Assembly: GCA_020850535.1 (NCBI GenBank)
Contig: JADZEM010000016.1
Location: forward strand, 29,192-93,191
Length of the DNA: 64,000 nucleotides
Source of the DNA: Chloroflexota bacterium
GTDB taxonomy: Bacteria; Chloroflexota; UBA6077; JACCZL01
Direction: 5' to 3'
In this document: piece by piece, positions 52,181 to 60,319 of the stretch
Numbering within the stretch: the first letter of the stretch is position 1
How the letters are laid out: every line of letters starts with the position of its first letter
Position numbers and translations under genes: made by a program
Notes under the pieces: generated by a model
The model's input: the letters and a program-made list of their open reading frames with translations, nothing else
Database searches by the model: none
Told to the model about the DNA's origin: nothing

Positions 52181-52735
52181 ATGCCTGCACCGTCGAACAA
52201 CCCGAACGATGCCTACCCACACGATGGTACGTTCACGCCTGAGCCGACGACGCCGGTCGTCGTGGCCGCGCCGGTGACGGCGTCCTCACCCGACGACCTC
52301 GCGATGCGCCTGGGGCAGTTCATCCTGGACCAGCTGCCGTACAGCGCCGAGGTGGCGTTCCCGGCCCTCGAAGTGCCCTCGCCGGACCCGTTCCCCAACC
52401 CGCTGCCGAGCCCGGCGCCGGTCCCGGCCGTCGCGCCGAAGGGGTACCACGCCAAGGCCCCCGTCGAGATCGACGGCGCATACGCCGAGAGCAACGCCGA
52501 CCGTCCCTTCCTGACGACGACCTTCGTGTCAGGGGGCAGCGTCGCGGACTGGGATCTGGGCGACAACGGGCGCGGCAAGCTCAAGTACTGGGAAACGAAC
52601 GATGCGTATCACCAGGTCACCAAGTCGATGCGTATCTGGTACACGTACACCTCGCCCAACCTGAAGAACCCGGACGGCACGCCGAAGGTCGTCGGGTCGT
52701 GGCTGCTGATCGGGTACGTCGGGAACGGCCACTGA
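52181..52735 (+). CDS. Hypothetical protein with Pro-rich N-terminal half
   Basis: 184 aa. A good site (GAAGAGGAG) precedes the ATG. Residues 1-30 and 66-85 are Pro-rich (PSPDPFPNPLPSPAPVPAV). The C-terminal part (from residue 95) is more ordered: FLTTTFVSGGSVADWDLGDNGRGKLKYWETNDAYHQVTKSMRIWYTYTSP, with many aromatics. No signal peptide and no known family. It is separated from the next cluster by a strong terminator, so it is probably not part of it. Confidence 0.75.
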   Translation: MPAPSNNPNDAYPHDGTFTPEPTTPVVVAAPVTASSPDDLAMRLGQFILDQLPYSAEVAFPALEVPSPDPFPNPLPSPAPVPAVAPKGYHAKAPVEIDGAYAESNADRPFLTTTFVSGGSVADWDLGDNGRGKLKYWETNDAYHQVTKSMRIWYTYTSPNLKNPDGTPKVVGSWLLIGYVGNGH

Positions 52736-52854
52736 CCGCCGCCAGCGGGTACGTCCACCGCCTCATCCGTCTCAAAGCTGCACGAGCTGGCAGGTCGTCC
52801 CCCTGGGCATCGGCGCAGGGGGAAGGCCCATCGGTTCGATCGTGATGCGAGTGG

Positions 52855-52886
52855 GGAGCCCCATCCGGCCGGCCGGATGGGGCTCC
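52855..52886. terminator. Perfect 32-bp palindromic terminator
   Basis: GGAGCCCCATCCGGCC is followed by its exact inverse and then TTCG. It closes off the hypothetical gene and isolates the peptide-flavoprotein cluster. The rest of the 52736-53113 gap holds a small GGCAGCCAG/CTGGCTGCC hairpin (53012-53032) and no other recognised gene. Confidence 0.85.
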
Positions 52887-53113
52887 TTCGCGTCCGCGCT
52901 GGCTATGGACAGCGGACACGCTGGCCGCACCGGATTGACGCCCGAGCGGGTCCGGCGCACGACGAGGCCGCCGGGGTGTTTCGGCGCCAACCTTCGCAAT
53001 GTCGGGCGGGCGGCAGCCAGCCCCTGGCTGCCCAGGCGATCATGACGGTGCGCCGCGGGACACAGAGCCCGCCGCAAGCGGCCAGAACGGCCGGCAGAAA
53101 AGGGAGAACGTCG

Positions 53114-53251
53114 ATGTTCGCAGAGTCTGGCGCGCCCCGTGGTCCAGTGTGCTTCATCCCGCGTGGCCCGGTCTGTTTCATCCCGCGTGGCCCGGTCTGC
53201 TTCATTCCGCGTGGCCCGGTCTGCTTCATTCCGCGCGGGCCGGTCTGCTAG
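53114..53251 (+). CDS. Repeat peptide ending in Cys; candidate RiPP precursor
   Basis: A 45-aa peptide. After a 7-residue start (MFAESGA) come four copies of PRGPVCFI and a fifth, truncated PRGPVC. Cys fall every 8 residues at 13, 21, 29, 37 and 45, and Cys45 is the last residue. The DNA repeat period is 24 bases. AAGGGAG lies before the ATG. There is no Ser or Thr in the repeats and no long leader. Downstream is a flavoprotein like those that oxidatively decarboxylate C-terminal Cys of peptides. The repeated Arg could be a protease site. A modified-peptide precursor is inferred; a metal-binding peptide is the alternative. Confidence 0.7.
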   Translation: MFAESGAPRGPVCFIPRGPVCFIPRGPVCFIPRGPVCFIPRGPVC

Positions 53252-53291
53252 GCAGACCGGCGCCTGCCGCCTGGCATCCGATGCCGCGTCG

Positions 53292-53320
53292 GGGCCTCGG
53301 CCACTTCAGGCCGAGGTCCC
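53292..53320. terminator. Hairpin between the peptide and enzyme genes
   Basis: GGGCCTCGGCC, loop ACTTCA, then GGCCGAGGTCCC with one bulge. It lies 40 bases after the peptide stop and 86 before the flavoprotein start. There is no T-run. Such hairpins often reduce read-through so that the precursor is made in excess of the enzymes. Confidence 0.65.
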
Positions 53321-53406
53321 GCCATCTGTCACGCCGACATGTCGCGCGGCGGCGTCCATCGCTCAGACCAACGCCCCACCCCGAAGGGGCCGCGAGGAGA
53401 ACGGTG

Positions 53407-54114
53407 ATGGCTGACGAATCAACACAACTGGCCGCCCGCCGCGTGCTGATCGGCGTCTCTGGCTCGATCGCCTCGGTGACGACGCCGCAGTCGATCCTCT
53501 ACCTGCGTCACGAGCTCGGCCTTGACGTGCGCGTCGTGATGACCCGTCAGGCCGCCACGATGGTGACGCCACGAGCGCTCGCCGTTGCGTCCGGTGCGCC
53601 GGTGGCCCTCGACGACGCCGTCGACCCGGGCGGTCCGACCGTCACCCACATGGAGCTATCCCGCTGGGCCGACCTGATGCTGGTGCTGCCGGCCAGCGCG
53701 AACTCCCTGGCACGCGCCGCGCACGGCATCGCCGACGACTTGCTCACGACCTGCATCGTCGCGGCGTCCGGCCCCGTCATCTTCGTGCCGGGCATGAACG
53801 AGATCATGTGGAGGAAGCCCGCCGTTCAGCGCAATGTGGCGCAGCTTCGAGCGGATGGGTATGGCGTGATCGATCCGGTCGAGGGGCTTGCCGTCGCGAA
53901 TGGCCGGCCGACCGTCGGCGCGATGCCTGAGATCGACGAGATCGTCGCCTGGATCGCGCGGTTCCTGGGGGAGCGCGAGTCGGGCCGCACCGAGTCAGCC
54001 GATCTGATGGCGGCTCCAACGCCGTTCGCACCGGCGGCGGCACCGGCGGCGACGACCGACCAGACACCGCCGCGGGCTCGGCAGACACAGCCGCAGGCCC
54101 GGGAGGTGGCGTGA
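53407..54114 (+). CDS. HFCD flavoprotein, LanD/EpiD-like cysteine decarboxylase candidate
   Basis: 235 aa. Homo-oligomeric flavin-containing Cys decarboxylase signatures: LIGVSGSIAS for FMN, active-site His81 in VTHMELSRWAD, PASANS (95-100; PASANT in EpiD), AHGIADDLLTT and the substrate-clamp motif PGMNEIMW (128-135). A Pro/Ala/Gln-rich tail of about 40 residues is extra. Family members decarboxylate 4'-phosphopantothenoylcysteine (Dfp/CoaC) or a peptide's C-terminal Cys (LanD). No CoaB domain is fused, and the gene follows a peptide ending in Cys, so the LanD role is favoured. GAGGAG precedes the ATG. The stop overlaps the next start. Confidence 0.85.
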   Translation: MADESTQLAARRVLIGVSGSIASVTTPQSILYLRHELGLDVRVVMTRQAATMVTPRALAVASGAPVALDDAVDPGGPTVTHMELSRWADLMLVLPASANSLARAAHGIADDLLTTCIVAASGPVIFVPGMNEIMWRKPAVQRNVAQLRADGYGVIDPVEGLAVANGRPTVGAMPEIDEIVAWIARFLGERESGRTESADLMAAPTPFAPAAAPAATTDQTPPRARQTQPQAREVA

Positions 54115-54860
54115 TGCGTCCGATGGCGTTGCTCCGTGTTGCCGCGCTGGCCGCTGCCCTGCTCGTCGTGCCCGCGGGCGCTGCTGCCTACGGCGAGGCC
54201 ACCCACACCACCATCACCATCGAGCGCCGCATGGCAGCCGATGACTCGCCGCCGCTGGCCGATCTGTATCAGTCAGTGCTGTCCTTCGAGCCGGGTAGTT
54301 GGACGGCGCTGCACGCCCACACCGGCGGCAGCTACAACACGGTGCTGCGCGGGAGTGTCACCCTCCGCATCGGCGACACGGACCGGACGTTTGGTCCGGG
54401 CGAAGGCTGGTCCGACGAGCCGGGCGTCCTGCATGTGGCGGGCAACGTCGGCGACGTGCCCGCCGAGCTGATCGCCACAATGGTCGTGGAGCGGGGCATC
54501 CCACCGGCCCGCATCGTCGAGACCGACGAGGACACCGCCCCGCCGGTGCCGGACGCCCTGGCGATGACGAAGAGCCTGTCCGTCCTGCCGGCGGGGCCGC
54601 TGGACGTGCTGGAGCAGTCAGTTACGCTGGACCCGAGCGCGGAGGTCGCGCTGCCGATCCCGCAGGGGCCGCGTCTGGTGGGCGTGCTCGACGGCAGTCT
54701 GACCGTCACCATCGACGGCGTGGCCCATGCCTTTGAGGCGGGCGGCGGCTGGTCCGAGCCGATGGGGGCGTCCTATGCCTACGTCACCGGGGAGCAGGGC
54801 GTCCGCCTCGCGATGACGACCCTGATTCCGCGTCAGGCGTCGCTGACGGCCGGCCGGTAG
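54114..54860 (+). CDS. Exported bicupin protein
   Basis: 248 aa. Signal peptide RVAALAAALLVVPAGAAAYG. Two cupin barrels: first LSFEPGSWTALHAHTGGSYNTVLRGSVTLRIGDTDRTFGPGEGW (His-His metal motif HAH), second VTLDPSAEVALPIPQGPRLVGVLDGSLTVTIDGVAHAFEAGGGW, which lacks the His ligands. ATG 54114 overlaps the flavoprotein stop (TGATG), so the two are cotranslated. It may modify or bind the exported product; no specific reaction can be named. Confidence 0.85.
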   Translation: MRPMALLRVAALAAALLVVPAGAAAYGEATHTTITIERRMAADDSPPLADLYQSVLSFEPGSWTALHAHTGGSYNTVLRGSVTLRIGDTDRTFGPGEGWSDEPGVLHVAGNVGDVPAELIATMVVERGIPPARIVETDEDTAPPVPDALAMTKSLSVLPAGPLDVLEQSVTLDPSAEVALPIPQGPRLVGVLDGSLTVTIDGVAHAFEAGGGWSEPMGASYAYVTGEQGVRLAMTTLIPRQASLTAGR

Positions 54861-54884
54861 CGCCGCCGCCGGGGGACGACAGCG

Positions 54885-56300
54885 ATGCAGCGGCTCGGTG
54901 TGTGGCTCGCGGGTCTCCGCGCTGTCCGCCTGGATGGCCGGCACGGCATGGCGACCTTCAGCGTGATCTGGCTCGGACAGGTCGTCTCGATGGTCGGATC
55001 CGGCCTGACCGAGTTCGGCCTTGGCGTCTGGGTCTTCCAGCGGACCGGGGCTGCCACCGACTATGCGCTGATCGCGCTCTGCATCAGCCTGCCGCAGGTG
55101 CTGGTCGCGCCGCTGGCGGGCACCATCGTCGACCGCGCAGACCGCCGCCGCGTGATGCTGCTCGCCGACTGTGGCGCGGCGCTGAGCACCCTGGTCGTCG
55201 CGGCGCTCGCCTGGGGCGGTCAACTGCAGACATGGCACGTCTACGCAACCGTCCTGGCAACGTCGACCTGTGCCGCCCTCCAGTATCCCGCCTATGCCGC
55301 GCTGATGGCGCGGCTCGTTCCTACCAGGCACCTCGGCCGGGCGAACGGCATGGTCGAGATGGCATGGTCTGGCAGCCTGATCGTCGCGCCACTGCTCGCC
55401 GCCGCGCTGATCTCGTGGGTGTCGCTGCCGGGGCTGCTCCTGGTCGACCTGGCGACCTTCGGCGTGGGCGTGGCGACGCTGATGCTGGCGCGCATCCCGG
55501 GCGGCGCGCGGCCAGAGCCTGTGCAGGCCGCGTCCCACCATCGGGCCGGCCTGATGGCCGAGCTTCGTGAGGGCTGGGGCTTCATCGCGGAACGTCCGGG
55601 GCTGCGCGGCCTGCTGGTGTTCTCGACGCTCGTCAGTCTGAGCGCCGGCACGTTCAACGCCCTGTTCGCCCCGATGATCCTCAGCACGGAGTCCGCCTCG
55701 GTGCTGGGCGGACTGGCGTCGGCGGGCGGCTGCGGCATGCTGGCCGGCGGCCTCTTGCTGACCGCCTGGGGCGGGCCACGCCGCCGACTGCTCGGCGCGT
55801 GCGGCGCGAGCATCCTGCTCGGCCTCGCGATGGTGACCATCGGATGGCATCCGACCTGGATCGTGCTGGCGCTGGCCGTCGGCCTCTATTTCGGGACGTT
55901 GCCGTTCGTGAACGGCTGCGAACAGACGATCTGGCAGGCTGCGACGCCAGACGGATTGCAGGGGCGGGTGCTCTCCGTCCGGCGAGCGGTCGAGCATGGC
56001 GCGGCGATGCTGGCGTACCTTGCGGCCGGACCACTGGCCGACCGCGTGCTTGAGCCGTTGCTGGCTTCGTCTGGCACGCTCGCTTCGAGCGTTGGCGTCT
56101 GGATCGGGACCGGGCCGGGGCGCGGCATCGGGCTGCTGCTCGTGGTGATGGGGCTGCTTGCGGTAGCGACGGCGCTGGCGGCCGTGCGCTCGCGGCGGCT
56201 GCGCTCGTTGGAGGACGCAGGGGAGACGTCAGCCTCTCGCGTGGGCAGTCCGGTCCCGCAGCCTGAGTGCGTCGTGCAGCTAAACGCGTCGCTCAGCTGA
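54885..56300 (+). CDS. MFS exporter (MFS_3-type)
   Basis: 471 aa, about twelve hydrophobic helices. MATFSVIWLGQVVSMVGSGLTEFGLGVWVFQRTG opens the transporter core after a short N-terminal extension; LAGTIVDRADRRRVMLLADC is the loop 2-3 motif and YPAYAALMARLVPTRHLGRANGMVEMAWSGSLIVAPLLAAALIS the helix 4-5 region. It lies 24 bases after the cupin gene on the same strand, so it is the probable exporter of the cluster. Its 3' end overlaps the convergent solute-binding gene by 8 bases. Confidence 0.9.
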   Translation: MQRLGVWLAGLRAVRLDGRHGMATFSVIWLGQVVSMVGSGLTEFGLGVWVFQRTGAATDYALIALCISLPQVLVAPLAGTIVDRADRRRVMLLADCGAALSTLVVAALAWGGQLQTWHVYATVLATSTCAALQYPAYAALMARLVPTRHLGRANGMVEMAWSGSLIVAPLLAAALISWVSLPGLLLVDLATFGVGVATLMLARIPGGARPEPVQAASHHRAGLMAELREGWGFIAERPGLRGLLVFSTLVSLSAGTFNALFAPMILSTESASVLGGLASAGGCGMLAGGLLLTAWGGPRRRLLGACGASILLGLAMVTIGWHPTWIVLALAVGLYFGTLPFVNGCEQTIWQAATPDGLQGRVLSVRRAVEHGAAMLAYLAAGPLADRVLEPLLASSGTLASSVGVWIGTGPGRGIGLLLVVMGLLAVATALAAVRSRRLRSLEDAGETSASRVGSPVPQPECVVQLNASLS

Positions 56301-58038
56301 ACGTCGCGTTCCACAGCTCGATCACCGAGTCTGGCTTCGGCGTCCAGTTGAGGTTCTTGCGGGCCGCGTAGGTGTCTGGCAACTGATACAGGAAGATGTG
56401 GGTCGCGAGGTCGTTGGAGAGCTTGCCGACCTGCTTGTACAGCTCGGCCCGCTTCGCCGGGTCGATGGCCTCGCGGGCGGCCAGCACCGTCTTATCCAGC
56501 TCGTCGTCCTTGATGTACCCCTGGAACTGGCTTGAGACGAGGTTCGAGAAGGCGTACCCATCCACCTCGGGGTAGTCGCCGCGCCAGCCGCCGTACCAGA
56601 TGCCGTCACGGCCCTTGTTGTTCGACCACTGCGCGAAGACGCCGTTCTCCATCGTCCGCACGCTGGCGTCGATCCCCACCGCCTTCAGGTAGCCGACGAT
56701 AGCCTCGCTGGCGTCCTTGTCGTTCAAGGTGTTGTTGATGCGGGTCGTCAGCACCAGCTGCATGGTCGAGGCACCGGCCTCGGCCAGCAGCGCCCTGGCC
56801 TTGGCCGGATCGTACGGGTAGACCGGCAGGCTGGCGTCGTAGCCGAAGACCTCGGGCACGGCCAGGCTGTTGATGGTCTTGCCCATGCCGCCGAAGATGC
56901 CCTTGACGATCGCTTCGCGGTCCACGGCGTAGTTCAACGCCTGGCGGACCCGCTTGTCCTGGAGCGGCCCCGGCTGGATCGCGTTGATGCCGACGACGAT
57001 GGCCCAGAGGCTCGGCTGGACGTAGGTCTTGGTGTCGCCAGCGTTGAGGGCGGCCATCTCCTGCGGGGGCGGGTTGATGATCAGGTCTACGCCGCCAGAG
57101 CGCAGCTCGGCCACGCGGGTGGCGTTCTCGGGGATCGGGCGGATGATGACCCGCTTGACCTTCGCCTTCTCGCCCCAGTAGTCCGGGTTCGCCTCCAGGG
57201 TGATGTGGTCGTCCTTCACCCACTCGACGAACTTGTACGGCCCCGTCCCAATCGGGTTCTTGGCGACCTCGGCGTCGCCCTTGTCCTGGACGTACTTCGG
57301 CGGGACCGGCATCGCCCCGAACCCGACCAGCGTGTACGGCAGCAGCGCGAACGGCTGGGCTGTGCTGAACACGACGGTGCTCGGGTCTGGCGCGTCCACC
57401 CTGGTGATCGCGGCGATCTTCGAGCGCGTCGGCGACTTCTGGTCCGGGTTCAGCGTCCGCTCGATGCTGAACTTGACGGCTGCCGAGTCGAACGGCTCGC
57501 CGTTGTGGAACGTGACGCCCTGCCGCAGCTTGAACGTCCAGCTCTTGCCGTCCGGGGAGACCTCCCAGGTCGTGGCGAGCATCGGCTGGAGCTTGCCCTG
57601 CGCGTCCAGGTACACCAGCGAGTCGAAGATGTGCATCAGCGTGGTGTTGTTCTGGATCAGCGAGTGCATCGGCGGGTCGAGCGAGATCGCATCCTGCGTC
57701 TGCGCGAAGATCAACGTGTCCTTCGTGGAGGCCGTGCCGGACGGCTTGGAGGCCGGCGCGGCGGCGGCGGCCGGCGAGGCTGCTGGAGACGCGGCAGCGG
57801 CCGGCGACGCCCCCACAGCGGGTGATGTCGCTGCCGCCGGGGAGGCCGCGGCGGCCGGGGATGGAGCGGCTGCCGCCGGAGAGGGTGCGGCCACCGAGGC
57901 CGGCTGGGCCGTCGCCACCGGCTTCTCGGTCGGCTTGGCGGCTGGCGCGGCGGCCGGCGGGGCCGAGCAGGCGGCCATCAGGCCGAGCGCCATGGTGCTC
58001 GCGCCGGCCAGGAAGTGTCGTCGATTGATTCGCTGCAT
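56293..58038 (-). CDS. ABC transporter substrate-binding lipoprotein, family 5
   Basis: 581 aa. MQRINRRHFLAGASTMALGLMAACSAP has a twin-arginine pattern and a lipobox (LMAAC). An Ala-Ser-Pro repeat linker (about 30-100) follows, then the SBP_bac_5 fold: LATTWEVSPDGKSWTFKLRQGVTFHNGEPFDSAAVKFSIERTLNP and GTGPYKFVEWVKDDH. It is the last gene of the minus-strand salvage operon with DppB/DppC-like permeases, so probably the receptor for a nucleoside or related compound rather than a peptide (inference). The ATPase genes are absent. Confidence 0.93.
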   Translation of the reverse strand: MQRINRRHFLAGASTMALGLMAACSAPPAAAPAAKPTEKPVATAQPASVAAPSPAAAAPSPAAAASPAAATSPAVGASPAAAASPAASPAAAAAPASKPSGTASTKDTLIFAQTQDAISLDPPMHSLIQNNTTLMHIFDSLVYLDAQGKLQPMLATTWEVSPDGKSWTFKLRQGVTFHNGEPFDSAAVKFSIERTLNPDQKSPTRSKIAAITRVDAPDPSTVVFSTAQPFALLPYTLVGFGAMPVPPKYVQDKGDAEVAKNPIGTGPYKFVEWVKDDHITLEANPDYWGEKAKVKRVIIRPIPENATRVAELRSGGVDLIINPPPQEMAALNAGDTKTYVQPSLWAIVVGINAIQPGPLQDKRVRQALNYAVDREAIVKGIFGGMGKTINSLAVPEVFGYDASLPVYPYDPAKARALLAEAGASTMQLVLTTRINNTLNDKDASEAIVGYLKAVGIDASVRTMENGVFAQWSNNKGRDGIWYGGWRGDYPEVDGYAFSNLVSSQFQGYIKDDELDKTVLAAREAIDPAKRAELYKQVGKLSNDLATHIFLYQLPDTYAARKNLNWTPKPDSVIELWNATFS

Positions 58039-58056
58039 GTGCTGTCTCCAGTTGAA

Positions 58057-59370
58057 CTACGTCTCGCCGCGCTCGCGCCGCGCGAAGTGCGCCCGCGCCG
58101 CCGCCTGGATGCCTGGCTCGTCCACCCGCGTGAACGCGCCGTCTTCGTAGACCACCTCGCCGTTGACCATGACGAGCTGGACCTGCTCCGGGCGCGTCGC
58201 CCAGACCAGATCGGAGCGCACCCGCGCAGGGGTCAGCCCGCGCGGATGCTCCAGTGCGACCAGTTGGATGTCGGCCCGCTTGCCGACCTCCAGCGATCCC
58301 AGGTCGTCTTCGAGGCCGACAACCCTCGCCGCCTCGCGCGTTGCCATCGCCAGGGCGTCGCGCGCCGTCAGTTGGCGGGCGTTGTGGCTGGTCGCCCGCT
58401 GCAACAGCAGCGAGACCTTCATCTCTTCCCAGATGTTGAGCGTGTTGTTGCTGACGGTGCTGTCCGTCCCAAGGCCCACCGGCACGCCCTGCGCCCGGAA
58501 CCGGGTCACCGGGGCGACGCCGCTCGCCAGCTTGCCGTTGCTGATCGGGCAGTGGGCCACGCTCGCGCCGCTGGCCGCCAGTATCGGGATCTCGTCCTCG
58601 GAGATCCAGACGGCGTGGTTGAGGATCGTTCGCCGGTCCAGCAGTCCGAGATCGTGGGCCAGCCGCAGCGGCGTCGTGCCGTGGCGCTGCTGGATGATGT
58701 CCATCTCGTCCTGGCACTCGGCGAGGTGGATGTCGAACAGCAGCCCGAGGCGGTCGGCCTCCTGCTTGACCTTGCGCAGCAAGCCAGGCGTACACGAGTA
58801 CGGCGAGTGCGCGCCCAGGAAGTAGCGCGTCATCAGGGTGTCGTCCTGGGGCGCCTGGGCCATCGCGCGCTCGGTGTCCTGGACGATAACCGGCCAGTTG
58901 CCGGCCCCTGGCCGCAGCTCTTCGGAGTTGGCCATCGCGCCGCTCAGGCAGCGCTGCCCGATCTCCCGCGCGATCTTCGCGTAGAGGTACGGCTCGCGCC
59001 GGCCGCACTCCACGACGTAGGTGATGCCGCCCCGGACCATCTCGAACGCGCCGAGGTACGCCGAGTACACCGCGTCGTCGGGGTGCGGCGTGCGGACCCG
59101 CGCGCCATCCAGGAGCCAGGGAAACAGCTCCAGGTCGTCAGAGTCCGCCCGGTTGGCCGAGAGGGTGGCGTGAGCGTGGCAGTTGATGAACCCGGGCAGG
59201 GCGACCATGCCATGCGCGTCGATCACCCGGTCCACGAAGCGTCCAGCCAGGGCGTCGCCCGCGCCCACCTCCACGATCCGGCTATCCTCGATCAAGATCG
59301 CACCGTCGTGCACCATCGTTTCAGCAGCGTCGGAGACGTACACGAAGACGTTGGCGATCAGCGTCCGCAT
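58057..59370 (-). CDS. Amidohydrolase, MTA/SAH deaminase-like
   Basis: 437 aa, TRZ/ATZ-type metal hydrolase. FINCHAHATLSAN gives the HxH, then FDIHLAECQDEMDII, ILNHAVWISEDE and VPVGLGTDSTVSNNTLNIWEEM, the order seen in 5'-methylthioadenosine/S-adenosylhomocysteine deaminases and chlorohydrolase relatives. Location beside nucleoside phosphorylases supports an adenosine-type substrate; guanine deaminase or an unrelated amidohydrolase cannot be excluded. ATG 59370 is chosen over GTG 59376 because of the G-rich site GGGGG. Confidence 0.9.
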   Translation of the reverse strand: MRTLIANVFVYVSDAAETMVHDGAILIEDSRIVEVGAGDALAGRFVDRVIDAHGMVALPGFINCHAHATLSANRADSDDLELFPWLLDGARVRTPHPDDAVYSAYLGAFEMVRGGITYVVECGRREPYLYAKIAREIGQRCLSGAMANSEELRPGAGNWPVIVQDTERAMAQAPQDDTLMTRYFLGAHSPYSCTPGLLRKVKQEADRLGLLFDIHLAECQDEMDIIQQRHGTTPLRLAHDLGLLDRRTILNHAVWISEDEIPILAASGASVAHCPISNGKLASGVAPVTRFRAQGVPVGLGTDSTVSNNTLNIWEEMKVSLLLQRATSHNARQLTARDALAMATREAARVVGLEDDLGSLEVGKRADIQLVALEHPRGLTPARVRSDLVWATRPEQVQLVMVNGEVVYEDGAFTRVDEPGIQAAARAHFARRERGET

Positions 59371-59419
59371 GGCCACCCCCTGGCAGCTACGTCCAAGATG
59401 ACCTCACCACCTGACCCGC

Positions 59420-60319
59420 TCACCCGCCGCGCCCTCGGCTGACCGGGTCCAGCACGTCGCGCAGCCAGTCGCCCATCAGGTTGATCGACATCACCGTGAT
59501 GGCGATGAACACGCCCGGCCAGGTGGCGATCCACCAGGCGGTTGTCAGGTACTCGCGGCCGTCCGCCACCATCCCACCCCAGGAGGGCGTGGGCGGCTGG
59601 ACGCCCAGCCCCAGGAAGCTGAGGCTCGCCTCGCTGAGGATCGCCCGCGCGATCTCGAACGTCCCGATCACGATGGCCGAGGTCGAGACGTTCGGCAGGA
59701 TGTGCCGTCGCAGCAGCAGCCCGTCCGACGCCCCGAGCGCCCGCGCCGCCAGGACGTAGTCGCGTCCACGGACGGCCAGCACCTCGCCGCGCACCACCCT
59801 GGCGTACATGATCCACGAGGTCAGCCCGAGCACCAGGATCACCTTGCTCAGCCCGGCCCCGAGCACCGACATGATCGAGATCGCCAGGATCAGGAACGGG
59901 ATGCTCAACTGGAGGTCGGCCAGCCGCGTGATGATCGCGTCCACCTTCCGACCGTAGAAGCCGGCCAGCAGCCCGAGCAGCGTGCCGAGCGTCCCGCCGA
60001 TGGCCATCGAGCAGATGCCGACCACCAGCGAGACCCGCGCGCCGAAGATCACCCGACTCAGGAGATCGCGGCCCAGGGCGTCGGTGCCGAGCAGGTAGAA
60101 ACCGCCCTCGGCGGTGCTGGCCGGCGGCAGCGCCCGGACCGCCAGCGACGGCGCTTCGGCGTCGTGGGGGGCGACCAGCGGCGCGAGGATGCCAGCCAGG
60201 ACGATCAGCCCCAGCACGCCGACGGCGAACGTCGGCGGCGCAGGCCGACGCCGAGGCCGGCGGGCTGGCTCGGCCGGCGTGACGACGGCGGACGTTGCCG
60301 CGGTCGCGGCGCTACTCAT
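59420..60319 (-). CDS. ABC transporter permease, DppC-like
   Basis: 299 aa. An Arg/Pro-rich N-terminus precedes six helices. FYLLGTDALGRDLLSRVIFGARVSL is the DppC hallmark, and the EAA loop is VLAARALGASDGLLLRRHILPNVSTS. ASLSFLGLGVQPPTPSWGGMV closes the permease core. Its start overlaps the DppB stop by 8 bases. Part of the importer with the neighbouring solute-binding protein. Confidence 0.94.
   Translation of the reverse strand: MSSAATAATSAVVTPAEPARRPRRRPAPPTFAVGVLGLIVLAGILAPLVAPHDAEAPSLAVRALPPASTAEGGFYLLGTDALGRDLLSRVIFGARVSLVVGICSMAIGGTLGTLLGLLAGFYGRKVDAIITRLADLQLSIPFLILAISIMSVLGAGLSKVILVLGLTSWIMYARVVRGEVLAVRGRDYVLAARALGASDGLLLRRHILPNVSTSAIVIGTFEIARAILSEASLSFLGLGVQPPTPSWGGMVADGREYLTTAWWIATWPGVFIAITVMSINLMGDWLRDVLDPVSRGRGG

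Noticed and set aside
52181..52735. Hypothetical protein as part of the peptide cluster
   Set aside because: A perfect 32-bp terminator and about 380 bases separate it from the peptide gene, and it has no RiPP-related motif.
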